Shown: positions 34,114 through 43,314, counted from the stretch's first letter. The stretch: 55,214 bases of DNA from Oscillospiraceae bacterium (GCA_020025515.1 JAHHRZ010000016.1:1-55214), one strand, 5' to 3'. Numbers and translations: made by a program. The notes: a model not told the origin generated them from the sequence alone.

Positions 34114-35463
34114 ATGGCGTTTGAAGGCTTAACTGAAAAATTATCCGCCACCTTCAAAAAGCTCCGCGGCAAAGGCCGCCTCAAAGAGGCTGATGTGAAG
34201 GAGGCCATGCGTGAAATCCGTCTTGCCCTTTTGGAAGCGGACGTCAGCTACAAGGTTGTGAAGGATTTCACCAAATCTGTGACAGAACGCTGTATCGGCG
34301 TGGATGTCCTGGAGTCTTTGACTCCTGCCCAGATGATCGTGAAGATCGTCAATGAAGAGCTGACCCGTCTCATGGGCAGCGAAACCCAACATATTACTAT
34401 CAATCCCAAAGGCCCCACGGTTGTGATGCTGGTGGGTCTGCAAGGTGCCGGTAAAACCACCAACGGCTCCAAGCTGGCAGGCCTTATGAAAAAGCAGGGC
34501 AAAAACCCTCTGCTGGTCGCCTGCGATATCTACCGTCCTGCGGCCATCCGCCAGCTGGAGGTCTGCGGCGAAAAGCTGAATCTGCCTGTGTTCCAGATGG
34601 GGCAGACCAATCCCGTGGACATTGCGAAAGCCGCTGTGCAGCACGCCATCCGTCACGGCAACGACATGGTCTTTCTGGATACTGCCGGTCGTCTCCATGT
34701 GGATGAAAAGCTGATGGAAGAGCTGAAAGCCGTCAAGGCCGCCGTAAATCCCCAGGAAATCATGCTGGTGGTGGATGCCATGACCGGTCAGGACGCCGTC
34801 AATGCCGCCCAGAGTTTTAATGAGTGGCTCAATATCGACTCTGTTATGCTGACCAAGCTGGACGGCGATGCCAGAGGCGGTGCGGCCCTGTCTGTCCGGG
34901 CCACCACAGGAAAGCCCATCAAATTTGTGGGTATGGGCGAAAAGCTCAGTGATATTGAGGCCTTCCACCCCGACCGTATGGCCTCCCGTATTCTGGGCAT
35001 GGGCGATGTGCTCAGCCTCATTGAAAAGGCAGAGAAGGCCTTCGATGCCAAGAAAGCCGCCGAGCTGGAGGAACGGCTGAAATCCAATAAGTTCACTCTT
35101 CAGGATTTCTACGACCAGCTGGTGCAGCTCAAATCCATGGGTTCCATGCAGGATCTTTTAGCCCAGCTTCCCGGCGCGGGCAATATGAAGGATCTGAAAG
35201 TGGACGAAAAAGCCATGACCAGAACCGAAGCCATCATCCTGTCCATGACCCCTAAGGAACGGGACAACCCCTCTATCATCAACTCCAGCCGCCGCCAGCG
35301 AATTGCCAAAGGTGCCGGTGTCCAGATTCAGGATGTCAACCGTCTTTTAAAGCAGTTTGAGTCCATGCGGGCCATGGTAAAGCAGTTCTCCGGCCCCGGT
35401 GCCGGCAAAAAGATGAAGCGTCTGGGCCGCCTGAAAGGCATGGGCGGATTTCCCGGCATGTAA
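34114..35463 (+). CDS. ffh: Signal recognition particle GTPase Ffh
   Basis: 449-residue SRP54 homologue that binds signal sequences on ribosomes and delivers them to FtsY. N domain to about 90, GTPase domain with G1 GLQGAGKTT, DTAGR (G3) and TKLDG (G4), then a Met-rich M domain with basic RNA-binding helices, ending KRLGRLKGMGGFPGM. The 4.5S/scRNA partner is not seen in this window. It lies in the standard ylxM-ffh-rpsP-khpA order. Confidence 0.97.
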   Translation: MAFEGLTEKLSATFKKLRGKGRLKEADVKEAMREIRLALLEADVSYKVVKDFTKSVTERCIGVDVLESLTPAQMIVKIVNEELTRLMGSETQHITINPKGPTVVMLVGLQGAGKTTNGSKLAGLMKKQGKNPLLVACDIYRPAAIRQLEVCGEKLNLPVFQMGQTNPVDIAKAAVQHAIRHGNDMVFLDTAGRLHVDEKLMEELKAVKAAVNPQEIMLVVDAMTGQDAVNAAQSFNEWLNIDSVMLTKLDGDARGGAALSVRATTGKPIKFVGMGEKLSDIEAFHPDRMASRILGMGDVLSLIEKAEKAFDAKKAAELEERLKSNKFTLQDFYDQLVQLKSMGSMQDLLAQLPGAGNMKDLKVDEKAMTRTEAIILSMTPKERDNPSIINSSRRQRIAKGAGVQIQDVNRLLKQFESMRAMVKQFSGPGAGKKMKRLGRLKGMGGFPGM

Positions 35464-35535
35464 TTCGTTCGTAACAAGCCCCTATATGGGCTTTACGATA
35501 TAAATTTTTTATATTATATTTGGAGGTGAAACCCC

Positions 35536-35775
35536 ATGGTTAAGATCAGACTGAGAAGAATGGGTGCAAAGAAGGCTCCTTTCTACCGTATTGTTGTTGC
35601 TGATGCCCGCTCCCCCCGTGACGGCCGTTGCATCGAGGAAATCGGCACCTACAACCCCCTGACCCAGCCCGCCGTTGTCAATGTGGACTGCGAGAAGGCT
35701 AAGACCTGGATCAAGAACGGCGCTCAGCCCACCGATACCGTCCGCGGCCTGCTCAAGAAGGCTGGCGTACTGTAA
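35536..35775 (+). CDS. rpsP: 30S ribosomal protein S16
   Basis: 79-residue S16, starting MVKIRLRRMGAKKAPFYRIVV, the family signature. It is assembled early into the 30S body. The site GGAGGTG lies eight bases upstream. The 72-base gap after ffh holds a short AAGCCC/GGGCTT hairpin (35476-35493) that may modulate read-through. Confidence 0.97.
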   Translation: MVKIRLRRMGAKKAPFYRIVVADARSPRDGRCIEEIGTYNPLTQPAVVNVDCEKAKTWIKNGAQPTDTVRGLLKKAGVL

Positions 35776-35796
35776 TTTCCTGAAGGAGTGTTCGTC

Positions 35797-36027
35797 ATGA
35801 AGGACCTTTTGCTGTATATAGCAAAGAACCTTGTCGATAACCCCGATGCAGTTCGTGTTACCCAGACCGAGGATGAAGAAGGCACCATCCTGGAGCTCCA
35901 TGTGGCTTCCGAGGATATGGGCAAGGTCATCGGCCGTCAGGGCCGGATCGCGAAGGAAATCCGGACCATCATGAAATCTGTTGCCCAGCGCAACGGTCAG
36001 AGGGTCACTGTGGATATTGTCGATTAA
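35797..36027 (+). CDS. khpA: KH-domain RNA-binding protein KhpA
   Basis: 76-residue single KH domain with the GKVIGRQGRIAKEIRTI loop (GxxG is GRQG), matching KhpA (YlqC), which works with KhpB/Jag in RNA binding linked to cell elongation and division. ATG at 35797 has AAGGAG eight bases upstream; the GTG at 35788 overlaps that site. In many Firmicutes rimM, trmD and rplS follow, but here a strong terminator ends the operon. Confidence 0.92.
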   Translation: MKDLLLYIAKNLVDNPDAVRVTQTEDEEGTILELHVASEDMGKVIGRQGRIAKEIRTIMKSVAQRNGQRVTVDIVD

Positions 36028-36078
36028 AAATACTGTCTCCACGGCCTATTTAGGCCCCACGGAATCAGCAGTAGGATA

Positions 36079-36113
36079 CGGTGCAGCCCGCTGGGCTGCA
36101 CCGTTTTTCTTTC
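36079..36113 (+). terminator. Terminator of ylxM-ffh-rpsP-khpA
   Basis: Eleven-bp perfect stem CGGTGCAGCCC/GGGCTGCACCG with a three-base loop, then TTTTT. Confidence 0.9.
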
Positions 36114-36209
36114 TTTGCACCCATGGGCCGAATCTTCCTTTTATCAGAGTTGATACCGAAAATCCCCATGTTTATAAGGCAGATTGTACTTTAAACAAGC
36201 AAAAAACTA

Positions 36210-36237
36210 TTGTATTTTCCGTTCAATATGTTATAAT
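36210..36237 (+). promoter_or_regulatory. Promoter of rubrerythrin
   Basis: TTGTAT, 16 bases, perfect TATAAT, with a leader of about 85 bases. Confidence 0.6.
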
Positions 36238-36332
36238 GAACGCAGCGGCAGTCAGATATTGTCCGTGGATGCATCACCCACTTTTAACAGCAGTGAAATC
36301 CTTATTCCCAAACAGAAAGAGAGTGTATGTCT

Positions 36333-36872
36333 ATGAAAACCAAATACAGTGGCACCCAAACCGAAAAGAATCTGGAGGCTGCCTTTGCCGGCGAATCTCA
36401 GGCCCGCAACAAATACACCTATTTCGCATCCAAAGCAAAAAAAGAAGGCTATGAGCAAATTGCCGCACTGTTCCTGAAAACGGCAGACAATGAGAAAGAG
36501 CATGCAAAGCTCTGGTTTAAGGAACTGAACGGCATTGGGGATACCGCTTCCAATCTGAAGCAGGCCGCAGATGGTGAAAACTACGAGTGGACCGATATGT
36601 ATTCCGAGTTTGCCAAGACCGCAGAAGAAGAAGGCTTCCCCGAGCTTGCTGCCAGGTTCCGCATGGTTGCAGCAATCGAAAAGGAACATGAAGAACGCTA
36701 TCGTGCGCTGCTCCACAATGTGGAAACCGCACAGGTTTTTGAAAAGAGCGAAGTAAAGGTCTGGGAGTGCAGAAACTGCGGACACATCATGGTGGGCACA
36801 AAGGCTCCGGAAATTTGCCCCGTGTGCAATCATCCCCAGAGCTATTTTGAAGTACACAGCACAAATTATTGA
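36333..36872 (+). CDS. Rubrerythrin
   Basis: 179 residues from this ATG: a ferritin-like four-helix diiron domain (EAAFAGESQARNKY, DNEKEHAKLW, AAIEKEHEERY) followed by a C-terminal rubredoxin domain with ECRNCGH and CPVCNH. It reduces hydrogen peroxide with electrons from NADH through rubredoxin, protecting anaerobes. An alternative ATG at 36327 sits closer to the GAGAG site; 36333 gives the usual MKTKYSGTQTEKN start, and the choice is unsure. It appears monocistronic and carries no visible Per box. Confidence 0.93.
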   Translation: MKTKYSGTQTEKNLEAAFAGESQARNKYTYFASKAKKEGYEQIAALFLKTADNEKEHAKLWFKELNGIGDTASNLKQAADGENYEWTDMYSEFAKTAEEEGFPELAARFRMVAAIEKEHEERYRALLHNVETAQVFEKSEVKVWECRNCGHIMVGTKAPEICPVCNHPQSYFEVHSTNY

Positions 36873-37008
36873 TTGATCCAACATAGCAATTAGGGGGGCA
36901 GCTCTGCTGTCCCCCTTACATATTGGGTATTTTTCTGTTTTTTAAGGCTCTCCCGGGCATCTGTGCGCATTTCTATCCCAAGCCGTCCCCAATGCCCGTT
37001 ACTATTTT

Positions 37009-37701
37009 TTACTCCACAGCGTCCCTTTTACGATACCAACGTCCCGGCTCCATGGCCTCTCCTTTTTCAAAAAGCAGCTCACTGACGGTAACAAACCGAT
37101 ATCCCTCTTTTCCCAGTTCATCCATGACCTCCAGCGCTGCATCCACAGAACTTTGTGACATATCATGCATCAATATGATGTCCCCGTCTTCTATTTCTGT
37201 CAACAGGTTGTTCTTCACCTGTTGACAATCGTGGGTTGCCCAGTCTCGCGGATCTACAGACCAATGAATCAGAGAAAGTCCCTTTTCCTGGGCCACCTGC
37301 CGCAGAAGCTCGCTGTCCTCACCTCCGGGAGGCCGCAGGAGTTTGACTCGTTTTCCGGTAAGTTCATACAGAAACTCCTGTGTTTTGTCCAATTCCGTCT
37401 CTAATGTTTCTCTGGACATTTGAATCATGGAGTTGTGGCTGTAGCCATGCAGCCCCACTTCGTGACCCGCTTCCAAAATTTCAGCCGGTAACTCCGGGTA
37501 TAGCTCCATCCGATAGCCGCATAAAAAGAAGGTCGCCTTGGCCTCCCGCTCCTGTAACCCCTCCAAAAGCTGTCTGGTGAACCGGCCGGAGGGGCCATCG
37601 TCAAAGGTGAATGCCACTTTTTTATCCACAGCCCCTGTGGAAACTGTGGACAACCCACCAATTATGCACAGGCTAACGAGTAACCGAAGTAAACGTTTCA
37701 T
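37009..37701 (-). CDS. Secreted polysaccharide deacetylase (NodB domain)
   Basis: 230 residues: signal peptide (about 1-24) then a NodB domain with the complete motifs TFDDGPSG, HGYSHNSM (metal His pair), RPPGGE and ILMHDMS. It should deacetylate peptidoglycan or chitin-like sugars outside the cell. Unlike the PdaA-type gene at 17688, the first motif is canonical. Codons 8-27 of the signal-peptide region contain a cluster of DnaA-box-like sequences, described as a finding. Confidence 0.9.
   Translation of the reverse strand: MKRLLRLLVSLCIIGGLSTVSTGAVDKKVAFTFDDGPSGRFTRQLLEGLQEREAKATFFLCGYRMELYPELPAEILEAGHEVGLHGYSHNSMIQMSRETLETELDKTQEFLYELTGKRVKLLRPPGGEDSELLRQVAQEKGLSLIHWSVDPRDWATHDCQQVKNNLLTEIEDGDIILMHDMSQSSVDAALEVMDELGKEGYRFVTVSELLFEKGEAMEPGRWYRKRDAVE
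37622..37670. repeat. Cluster of DnaA-box-like 9-mers in a coding region
   Basis: TTATCCACA (37622, perfect), a two-mismatch box in reverse (37636-37644), TTGTCCACA in reverse (37645-37653, one mismatch) and TTATGCACA (37662-37670, fits TTATNCACA): four sites within 49 bases. They overlap the start of the deacetylase gene. Confidence 0.45.
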
Positions 37702-37725
37702 TGCAATCTCCTTCCGTACTGTCCC

Positions 37726-37754
37726 TTGACGGGATGGCGAAATTCAGGTAAGAT
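37726..37754 (+). promoter_or_regulatory. Promoter of rlmA-like gene
   Basis: TTGACG, 17 bases, TAAGAT, ending 20 bases before the start codon. Confidence 0.65.
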
Positions 37755-37774
37755 GAAGAAAAGGATGTGATACC

Positions 37775-38590
37775 ATGATCGAAATTCTATGTCCCCTGTG
37801 TGGTGCGCCTTTGCATCAGGAAAAGCCAGTGTGGCAATGTCAAAATCGCCATGCCTTTGATGTGGGGCGGCAGGGCCATGTGAATCTTCTCCCCGTGACC
37901 CAGAAACATTCCCTCCATCCCGGAGACACCAAAGAGCAGGTAGCCGCCCGGCGCACCTTTTTGGAGGCCGGATATTATGCCCCCATCGCCCATGCAGTCT
38001 GTGAAGCTGCAAAAAATCACGGTGTTTCCCATCCGCAGATCCTGGATGTGGGCTGTGGTGAGGGATATTACGGGGCCCAGGTGGCGCAGGCCACACAAGG
38101 CTCTCTGGTTGGTCTGGATATTTCCAAGGATGCGGTCCGTCTGGCTGCCGGACGGTACAAAGACAGCACCTGGCTGTGCGGCACCGCCTCTCACCTGCCC
38201 TTTCGGGACCACACCTTTCCTGTGGTTCTGAGTATGTTTGCCCTCACCGTTGCCCAGGAATTTCGCCGGGTCTTAACAAAAGACGGCATTTATATTCAGG
38301 TTTTGGCCGCAGAAGATCACCTGCTGGGTCTGAAATCTGTGATCTATCCGGAGCTTTTACACCGGGAGAAAGACTCTGTTCCTGAACTTCCGGGCTTTAC
38401 CCTGGAGGAATCTCGCAGGGTGCGGTTTTCCTTCCGTGCAGAGGGGAGCCAGATTCAGAATCTACTGTCCATGACGCCTCATCTGTTCCGCATCTCCAAG
38501 GAAGGGGCGAAGCGCCTGGAGGAGCTGGACGCCCTGGAAGACACCGCCAGTGCCGTGGTGAATGTCTACCGCCCCTCTTGGGAACCATAG
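37775..38590 (+). CDS. rlmA: RlmA-family 23S rRNA guanine-N1 methyltransferase
   Basis: 271 residues. An N-terminal zinc finger (CPLCGAPL, then CQNRHAFDVGRQGHVNLLP) and a class I SAM domain (motif I LDVGCGEGYYG) match RlmA/RrmA, which methylates G745 or G748 of 23S rRNA; the G748 enzyme gives tylosin resistance in producers. The histidine-rich linker HSLHPGDTKEQVAARRTFLEAG-type region is also conserved in the family. The exact position modified cannot be told. Confidence 0.88.
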   Translation: MIEILCPLCGAPLHQEKPVWQCQNRHAFDVGRQGHVNLLPVTQKHSLHPGDTKEQVAARRTFLEAGYYAPIAHAVCEAAKNHGVSHPQILDVGCGEGYYGAQVAQATQGSLVGLDISKDAVRLAAGRYKDSTWLCGTASHLPFRDHTFPVVLSMFALTVAQEFRRVLTKDGIYIQVLAAEDHLLGLKSVIYPELLHREKDSVPELPGFTLEESRRVRFSFRAEGSQIQNLLSMTPHLFRISKEGAKRLEELDALEDTASAVVNVYRPSWEP

Positions 38591-38667
38591 CACAAAAGGG
38601 TCCTCTTTGTTATGCTTCGAGCATCTGTGTGAATCAGGGATATCTTTCAAAACTACAGGGGTTTTTC

Positions 38668-38696
38668 TTTACTTTTCCCTGTATTTCTGGTACAAT
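38668..38696 (+). promoter_or_regulatory. Promoter of prfA
   Basis: TTTACT, 17 bases, TACAAT. Confidence 0.7.
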
Positions 38697-38727
38697 ACAG
38701 GAAAGTTATGGTGAAAAAGGAGACAAT

Positions 38728-39798
38728 ATGCTGGATAAATTGCAAGCGGTGGCAAACCGCTTTGAAGAGCTGTGCGCAAAGTCAGAGCAGCCGGATTTTT
38801 ACGCCGATCCTGTGAAGGCCGCAAAGCTTCTGAAAGAACGAAACGAGCTGGAGCCCATTGTGGAGGCCTATCAGGCCCTTGTCAATGCCAAAAAAGCCCA
38901 GGAAGACGCAAAAGAACTTCTGGTGGGCGAAACCGACCCGGACATGCGGGAGCTGTGTCAGGAACAATTCAAAGAAGCAAAAGAGGAAGAAGCCCGGCTG
39001 GAGCAGGAGCTGACGATTTTACTGCTGCCCAAGGACCCCAACGATGACAAAAATGTTATTGTGGAAATCCGCGGCGGTGTCGGCGGCGAGGAAAGCGCCC
39101 TGTTCGCCCACAGTCTGTTCCGAATGTATTCCATGTATGCCGCCAGCCGTGGTTGGAACATTGAGCTTCTCAATTACAATGAAACAGAACTTGGCGGCGT
39201 GAAGGAAGCGGACTTCCTTATTAACGGCAAGGGCGCCTGGTCCCGGATGAAGTTTGAAAGCGGCGTCCATCGGGTGCAGCGGGTGCCGGAAACCGAATCC
39301 GGCGGGCGAGTCCACACCTCCACTGCCACCGTGGCAGTTCTGCCCGAAATGGCAGAGGTGGATGTGGAGATTCGTCCCGAGGACATTGAAATGCAGGTCT
39401 ATCGGGCCTCCGGTGCCGGCGGTCAGCACGTCAACAAGACCTCTTCTGCCGTCCGCCTGATCCACAAGCCCACAGGCATTGTGGTAGCCTGCCAGGAGGA
39501 ACGAAGCCAGGTACAGAACCGGGAAAAATGTATGCGGATGCTGGCCTCCAAGCTCTATGAAATCGAGCAGGCCAGAGTCTCCGGGGAGATCACCGGTCTG
39601 AGAAAGTCTCAGGTGGGCACCGGTATGCGCAATGAGCGCATCCGCACCTATAACTTTCCTCAGGGCAGAGTCACTGACCATCGAATCGGCCTGACTCTGT
39701 ATAAAATCGACTCCATTATGGATGGCGGCCTGGACGAGCTTATGGATGCCCTGGCCACAGCCGATCAGGCGGAAAAGCTGAAAAACGCACAGTCTTAG
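38728..39798 (+). CDS. prfA: Peptide chain release factor 1
   Basis: 356-residue RF1 that reads UAA and UAG. The GGQ motif is in GAGGQHVNKTSSAVRL. The stop-codon-reading tripeptide is PET (in VPETESGGR), a variant of the RF1 PxT motif and unlike the SPF of RF2. ATG at 38728 has an AAAGGAG site; the longer frame upstream crosses the promoter. A terminator follows. prmC, a usual neighbour, is absent. Confidence 0.96.
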   Translation: MLDKLQAVANRFEELCAKSEQPDFYADPVKAAKLLKERNELEPIVEAYQALVNAKKAQEDAKELLVGETDPDMRELCQEQFKEAKEEEARLEQELTILLLPKDPNDDKNVIVEIRGGVGGEESALFAHSLFRMYSMYAASRGWNIELLNYNETELGGVKEADFLINGKGAWSRMKFESGVHRVQRVPETESGGRVHTSTATVAVLPEMAEVDVEIRPEDIEMQVYRASGAGGQHVNKTSSAVRLIHKPTGIVVACQEERSQVQNREKCMRMLASKLYEIEQARVSGEITGLRKSQVGTGMRNERIRTYNFPQGRVTDHRIGLTLYKIDSIMDGGLDELMDALATADQAEKLKNAQS

Positions 39799-39810
39799 AA
39801 ACTTATTACA

Positions 39811-39842
39811 AACAGGGAGCAGACATGGCTCCCTGTTTTTTC
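39811..39842 (+). terminator. Terminator of prfA
   Basis: Ten-bp perfect stem AACAGGGAGC/GCTCCCTGTT, seven-base loop, then TTTT. Confidence 0.9.
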
Positions 39843-39885
39843 ACTATGTACAAGGTTTCTTCGCAATATTCTACAACTCCATCTG

Positions 39886-39914
39886 TTGCTTTCCCAACTA
39901 AAATCTGCTATACT
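39886..39914 (+). promoter_or_regulatory. Promoter of the sua5-coaE-pepM18 cluster
   Basis: TTGCTT, 17 bases, TATACT. Confidence 0.65.
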
Positions 39915-40003
39915 GAATTTGTTGGGGATCTCTATGCATTGCCCCAGCGGATGAATTTTTTCATCCATATGCACGATCTCACGATCTTAAAGAAGGATAC
40001 CAT

Positions 40004-41038
40004 ATGAATACCCAAGTATTTTCTGCCTCTGACCCCAAAACGCCGGAGCTGGCGGCGGCCATTGTGCGCCGCGGGGGATTGGTGGCCATTCCCACCGAAA
40101 CGGTTTACGGTCTGGGTGCCGACGGTCTGAACCCGGAGGCCGTTGCAAAAATTTTTCAGGCCAAAGGCCGCCCCAATGACAACCCGCTGATTCTTCATGT
40201 CACCGGCCCAGAGCAGCTTCCTCTGTTCTGCCACAGTATCCCGGAATCTGCGTATCGTCTGGCGGAGCGTTTCTGGCCCGGCCCTCTGACCATGGTTCTA
40301 CCCGCCCGGGACAATGTTCCCAGGTGCACAACCGCCGGACTTTCTACAGTGGCCATGCGCTGCCCCAAAACCGAGGTCACCAGAAAGATCATTGCCTTGG
40401 CCGAGGTTCCCATTGCGGCCCCCTCTGCCAATCTCTCAGGCAAACCCTCTACCACCACCGCAGAGCATGTGCTCCACGACCACAACGGCAATATTGATGC
40501 CATTGTAGACGGCGGCCCCTGTGCCGTGGGGGTGGAATCCACCATTGTGGATCTGACGGAGCCACGCCCCCGCCTGCTGCGTCCCGGCGGTATCACCCCG
40601 GAGCAGCTTCTGGAGGTGCTAGGAGATCTGGTCATTGATAAGGCGGTAACCGCCCAAATTGACAAGGATGCAGTGGTCAAGGCTCCCGGGATGAAATATC
40701 GGCACTATGCCCCCCAGGAACCTGTGGTCATTGTTTCCGGTTCCAGAGAAAAAGCGGCAGCTTATATCCGTCGCCACTTTGTACCCGGCGACCGGGTCTT
40801 GTGCTTTGAAGAGGAGCTCTCTCTTTATCAGGACTGTAACCCCCTGGCCTATGGCCGGGAAGACGACGTGCAGACCCTTTCCGCAGGCCTGTTTGCAGCC
40901 CTGCGGGAGCTGGACGATCCTTCCATTCATCAGGTCTATGCCCGGTGCCCGGTTGGGGGCGGTGTGGCCTATGCCGTGCAGAACCGTCTGAAAAAGGCGG
41001 CGGCCTTCCATATCATCGATGCGGAGGCTGAAGCATGA
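40004..41038 (+). CDS. L-threonylcarbamoyladenylate synthase (Sua5/YwlC)
   Basis: 344-residue enzyme making threonylcarbamoyl-AMP from threonine, bicarbonate and ATP for the t6A37 tRNA modification. N-terminal YrdC domain (about 1-205) contains IPTETVYGLGAD, KGRPNDNPLI and APSANLSGKPSTT. A C-terminal Sua5 domain (about 215-344) makes it the long Sua5 type rather than short TsaC. The GMKYRHYAP linker that covers the active site in Sua5 is present. It overlaps coaE by four bases. Confidence 0.95.
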   Translation: MNTQVFSASDPKTPELAAAIVRRGGLVAIPTETVYGLGADGLNPEAVAKIFQAKGRPNDNPLILHVTGPEQLPLFCHSIPESAYRLAERFWPGPLTMVLPARDNVPRCTTAGLSTVAMRCPKTEVTRKIIALAEVPIAAPSANLSGKPSTTTAEHVLHDHNGNIDAIVDGGPCAVGVESTIVDLTEPRPRLLRPGGITPEQLLEVLGDLVIDKAVTAQIDKDAVVKAPGMKYRHYAPQEPVVIVSGSREKAAAYIRRHFVPGDRVLCFEEELSLYQDCNPLAYGREDDVQTLSAGLFAALRELDDPSIHQVYARCPVGGGVAYAVQNRLKKAAAFHIIDAEAEA

Positions 41039-41622
41039 TTATCGGAATCACCGGCGGCTCCGGCTGCGGCAAGACAACGGCTCTTATGGCAGTTTCTGAC
41101 TTAGGGGGACTGGTGCTGGACTGTGACGAAATCTACCATCAGCTTCTGGAAACCTCCCCTGCCCTTCTCGATGCCATCTCCCGGCGGTTTTCCGGCGTGG
41201 TAAATGAGGGCAGACTGGATCGGAAGGCCCTGGGAAATATGGTATTTCATGACCCTGAGGCCCTTTTGGATTTGAACCGCATCGCACATGGAGCTGTCCG
41301 TGAGGAAGTGCAAAAGAGGCTGTCCTCCTGGGATGGTCCTCTGGCTGCCATTGATGCCATTGCACTGTTTGAAGGGGGACTGAGCGGCCTGTGTCAGAAG
41401 ACCGTAGCAATTTCAGCGCCGCTGGAAAGCCGGGTCTGCCGCCTCATAGCCCGGGAAGGTATTTCCAGGGACTACGCCCTGGCCCGCATCGGTGCCCAGA
41501 AGCCGGATTCCTATTTCCGTGCCCTGTGTGACGATACCCTGGAAAATTTGGGCACCAGGGAAGAATTTTATCAGCAAGCTCTGAATTTATTTCAGAGATA
41601 CTTACAATATCCCATTGTCTAA
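41035..41622 (+). CDS. coaE: Dephospho-CoA kinase
   Basis: 195-residue kinase catalysing the last step of coenzyme A synthesis, phosphorylating the ribose 3'-OH. P-loop GGSGCGKTT is at 6-14, followed by the family's LDCDEIYHQLL (DxD-type) segment. LIAREGISRDYALARIGAQ is the conserved lid/helix region. Translation is coupled to the Sua5 gene through ATGA. Confidence 0.93.
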   Translation: MIIGITGGSGCGKTTALMAVSDLGGLVLDCDEIYHQLLETSPALLDAISRRFSGVVNEGRLDRKALGNMVFHDPEALLDLNRIAHGAVREEVQKRLSSWDGPLAAIDAIALFEGGLSGLCQKTVAISAPLESRVCRLIAREGISRDYALARIGAQKPDSYFRALCDDTLENLGTREEFYQQALNLFQRYLQYPIV

Positions 41623-41654
41623 GGAAAGTATATTATTTATAGGAGGAATTTCAT

Positions 41655-43046
41655 ATGAGCAACGAAACTCTGCGTGAAAATCTGCTGTTTAAGGCAAAGA
41701 ACGGCTATGACCTCATTACTGAGGCTCAGAAGGCCGAAATGGAAGCTTACTGCAAGGACTACACTGCGTTCATGGACGCTGCCAAGACCGAGCGTGAGGC
41801 TGTAACATACGCTGTAGCGGCTGCTGAAAAGGCTGGTTTTAAGCCCATGGTTCCCGGTATGGAGCTGAAGCTCGGTGACCGTGTCTACTGCAACAACCGT
41901 GGCAAGAGCATTATGCTGGCCGTCATCGGTGAGAAGAGCCTGGAAGAGGGCGCCAACATCACCGCTGCCCACATCGACAGCCCCCGTATGGATGTGAAGC
42001 CCAATCCCCTGTATGAGGATTCTGAGATTGCTTACCTCAAGACCCACTACTACGGCGGCATCAAGAAGTATCAGTGGACCACCATTCCCCTCGCCATCCA
42101 CGGCGTTGTGTACAAGAAGAACGGTGAGGTCATCACCATCACCATCGGTGAGGACGACTCCGATCCCGTATTCTTCATCTCCGACCTGCTGATTCACCTG
42201 TCTGCCGACCAGATGAAGAAGACTCTGGCAGAAGGCATTACCGGCGAGCAGCTGAACTTGATCCTGGGCACCGTTCCCATGGCCGATGATGACGGCGCAG
42301 ACCGTGTGAAGCTGGCTGCCATGGCCCTGCTGAACGAAAAGTACGGCCTGATTGAGGAGGACTTCCTGTCTGCAGAGCTTACCATTGTACCTGCCGGCAA
42401 GTGCCGTGAGGTGGGTCTGGATCGCTCCCTGCTGGCTGCCTACGGCCATGATGACCGTGTCTGCTCCTACGCTGCACTGGCTCCCCTGCTGAAGCTGGGC
42501 ACCCCCGCTAAGACCGCTGTCTGCGTGCTGGCTGACAAGGAAGAGATTGGCTCCGTTGGTATTTCCGGCATGCAGTCTCAGTGCTTTGAGAACTTCATGG
42601 CTGATCTGTGTGCTGCTCAGGGCGCATCCCTGCTGCACTGCTTCGCCAACTCCTTCTGCCTGTCCGCTGATGTAACCAACGCCTTTGACCCCAACTTCCC
42701 CGACACCTGCGACAAGCGCAACAATTCCAAGCTGAACTACGGTGTTGGCATCTGCAAGTACACCGGTTCCCGCGGCAAGGGCGGCGCTTCCGATGCTGCC
42801 GCAGAGGCCATGGGGTATCTGCGCACCCTGTTCCAGAAGAACAGCGTTGTATGGCAGGCTGCTACTCTGGGCAAGGTTGACCAGGGCGGCGGCGGCACCG
42901 TGGCTGCCTACATGGCAAACCGCAACATTGTCACCGTTGACGCAGGCGTTCCCGTTCTGTGCATGCATGCTCCTTACGAGATCGTCAGCAAGTACGACTG
43001 CTACATGACCATGAAGGCCATGGACGCTGTCTACACCGGTCTGTAA
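41655..43046 (+). CDS. M18 family aminopeptidase
   Basis: 463-residue cytosolic aminopeptidase. Metal-site motifs are AAHIDSPRMDVKPNP near the N-terminus, LADKEEIGSVGI with the catalytic Glu pair, and HAPYEIVSKYD with the last His near the C-terminus, typical of M18 (ApeB-like) enzymes that remove N-terminal acidic or neutral residues. A strong TAGGAGG site and unusually regular codon choice suggest high expression. A strong terminator follows. Confidence 0.93.
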   Translation: MSNETLRENLLFKAKNGYDLITEAQKAEMEAYCKDYTAFMDAAKTEREAVTYAVAAAEKAGFKPMVPGMELKLGDRVYCNNRGKSIMLAVIGEKSLEEGANITAAHIDSPRMDVKPNPLYEDSEIAYLKTHYYGGIKKYQWTTIPLAIHGVVYKKNGEVITITIGEDDSDPVFFISDLLIHLSADQMKKTLAEGITGEQLNLILGTVPMADDDGADRVKLAAMALLNEKYGLIEEDFLSAELTIVPAGKCREVGLDRSLLAAYGHDDRVCSYAALAPLLKLGTPAKTAVCVLADKEEIGSVGISGMQSQCFENFMADLCAAQGASLLHCFANSFCLSADVTNAFDPNFPDTCDKRNNSKLNYGVGICKYTGSRGKGGASDAAAEAMGYLRTLFQKNSVVWQAATLGKVDQGGGGTVAAYMANRNIVTVDAGVPVLCMHAPYEIVSKYDCYMTMKAMDAVYTGL

Positions 43047-43054
43047 TCCAATTC

Positions 43055-43089
43055 ATTCCCTCCCCGAAAAACCGGGGAGGGAATTTTTT
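43055..43089 (+). terminator. Terminator of the M18 aminopeptidase gene
   Basis: Twelve-bp perfect stem ATTCCCTCCCCG/CGGGGAGGGAAT with a six-base loop and a TTTTTT tail. Confidence 0.92.
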
Positions 43090-43314
43090 ACCTTCTTTCC
43101 GATTATAATTTATATTTTTCCACAGGGTATTTCCAAATCTGTTATAAAAACCAAGGTTTGTCAACATTCTTTGCCGTATCTATCGCAAAAAGTTATCCAC
43201 ACCCCCTGTTTATTTCTGTGCCTCTTCAAAACAGCATTTTGTGCCTTGAAAACCAATCCCCATGGCCATGGCTGCGTGGCACTTCTGTGTGTTTGAAAAT
43301 TGCACAGATTACTA
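43090..43314. other. Gene-free region with a DnaA box
   Basis: AT-rich spacer holding one perfect DnaA box, TTATCCACA (43193-43201), and a one-mismatch copy, TTTTCCACA (43116-43124). No gene, RNA family or large repeat was recognised. Confidence 0.4.

Noticed and set aside
43090..43314. Chromosomal origin of replication
   Set aside because: Only one perfect DnaA box and one near match occur, with no dnaA/dnaN genes or AT-rich unwinding repeats.
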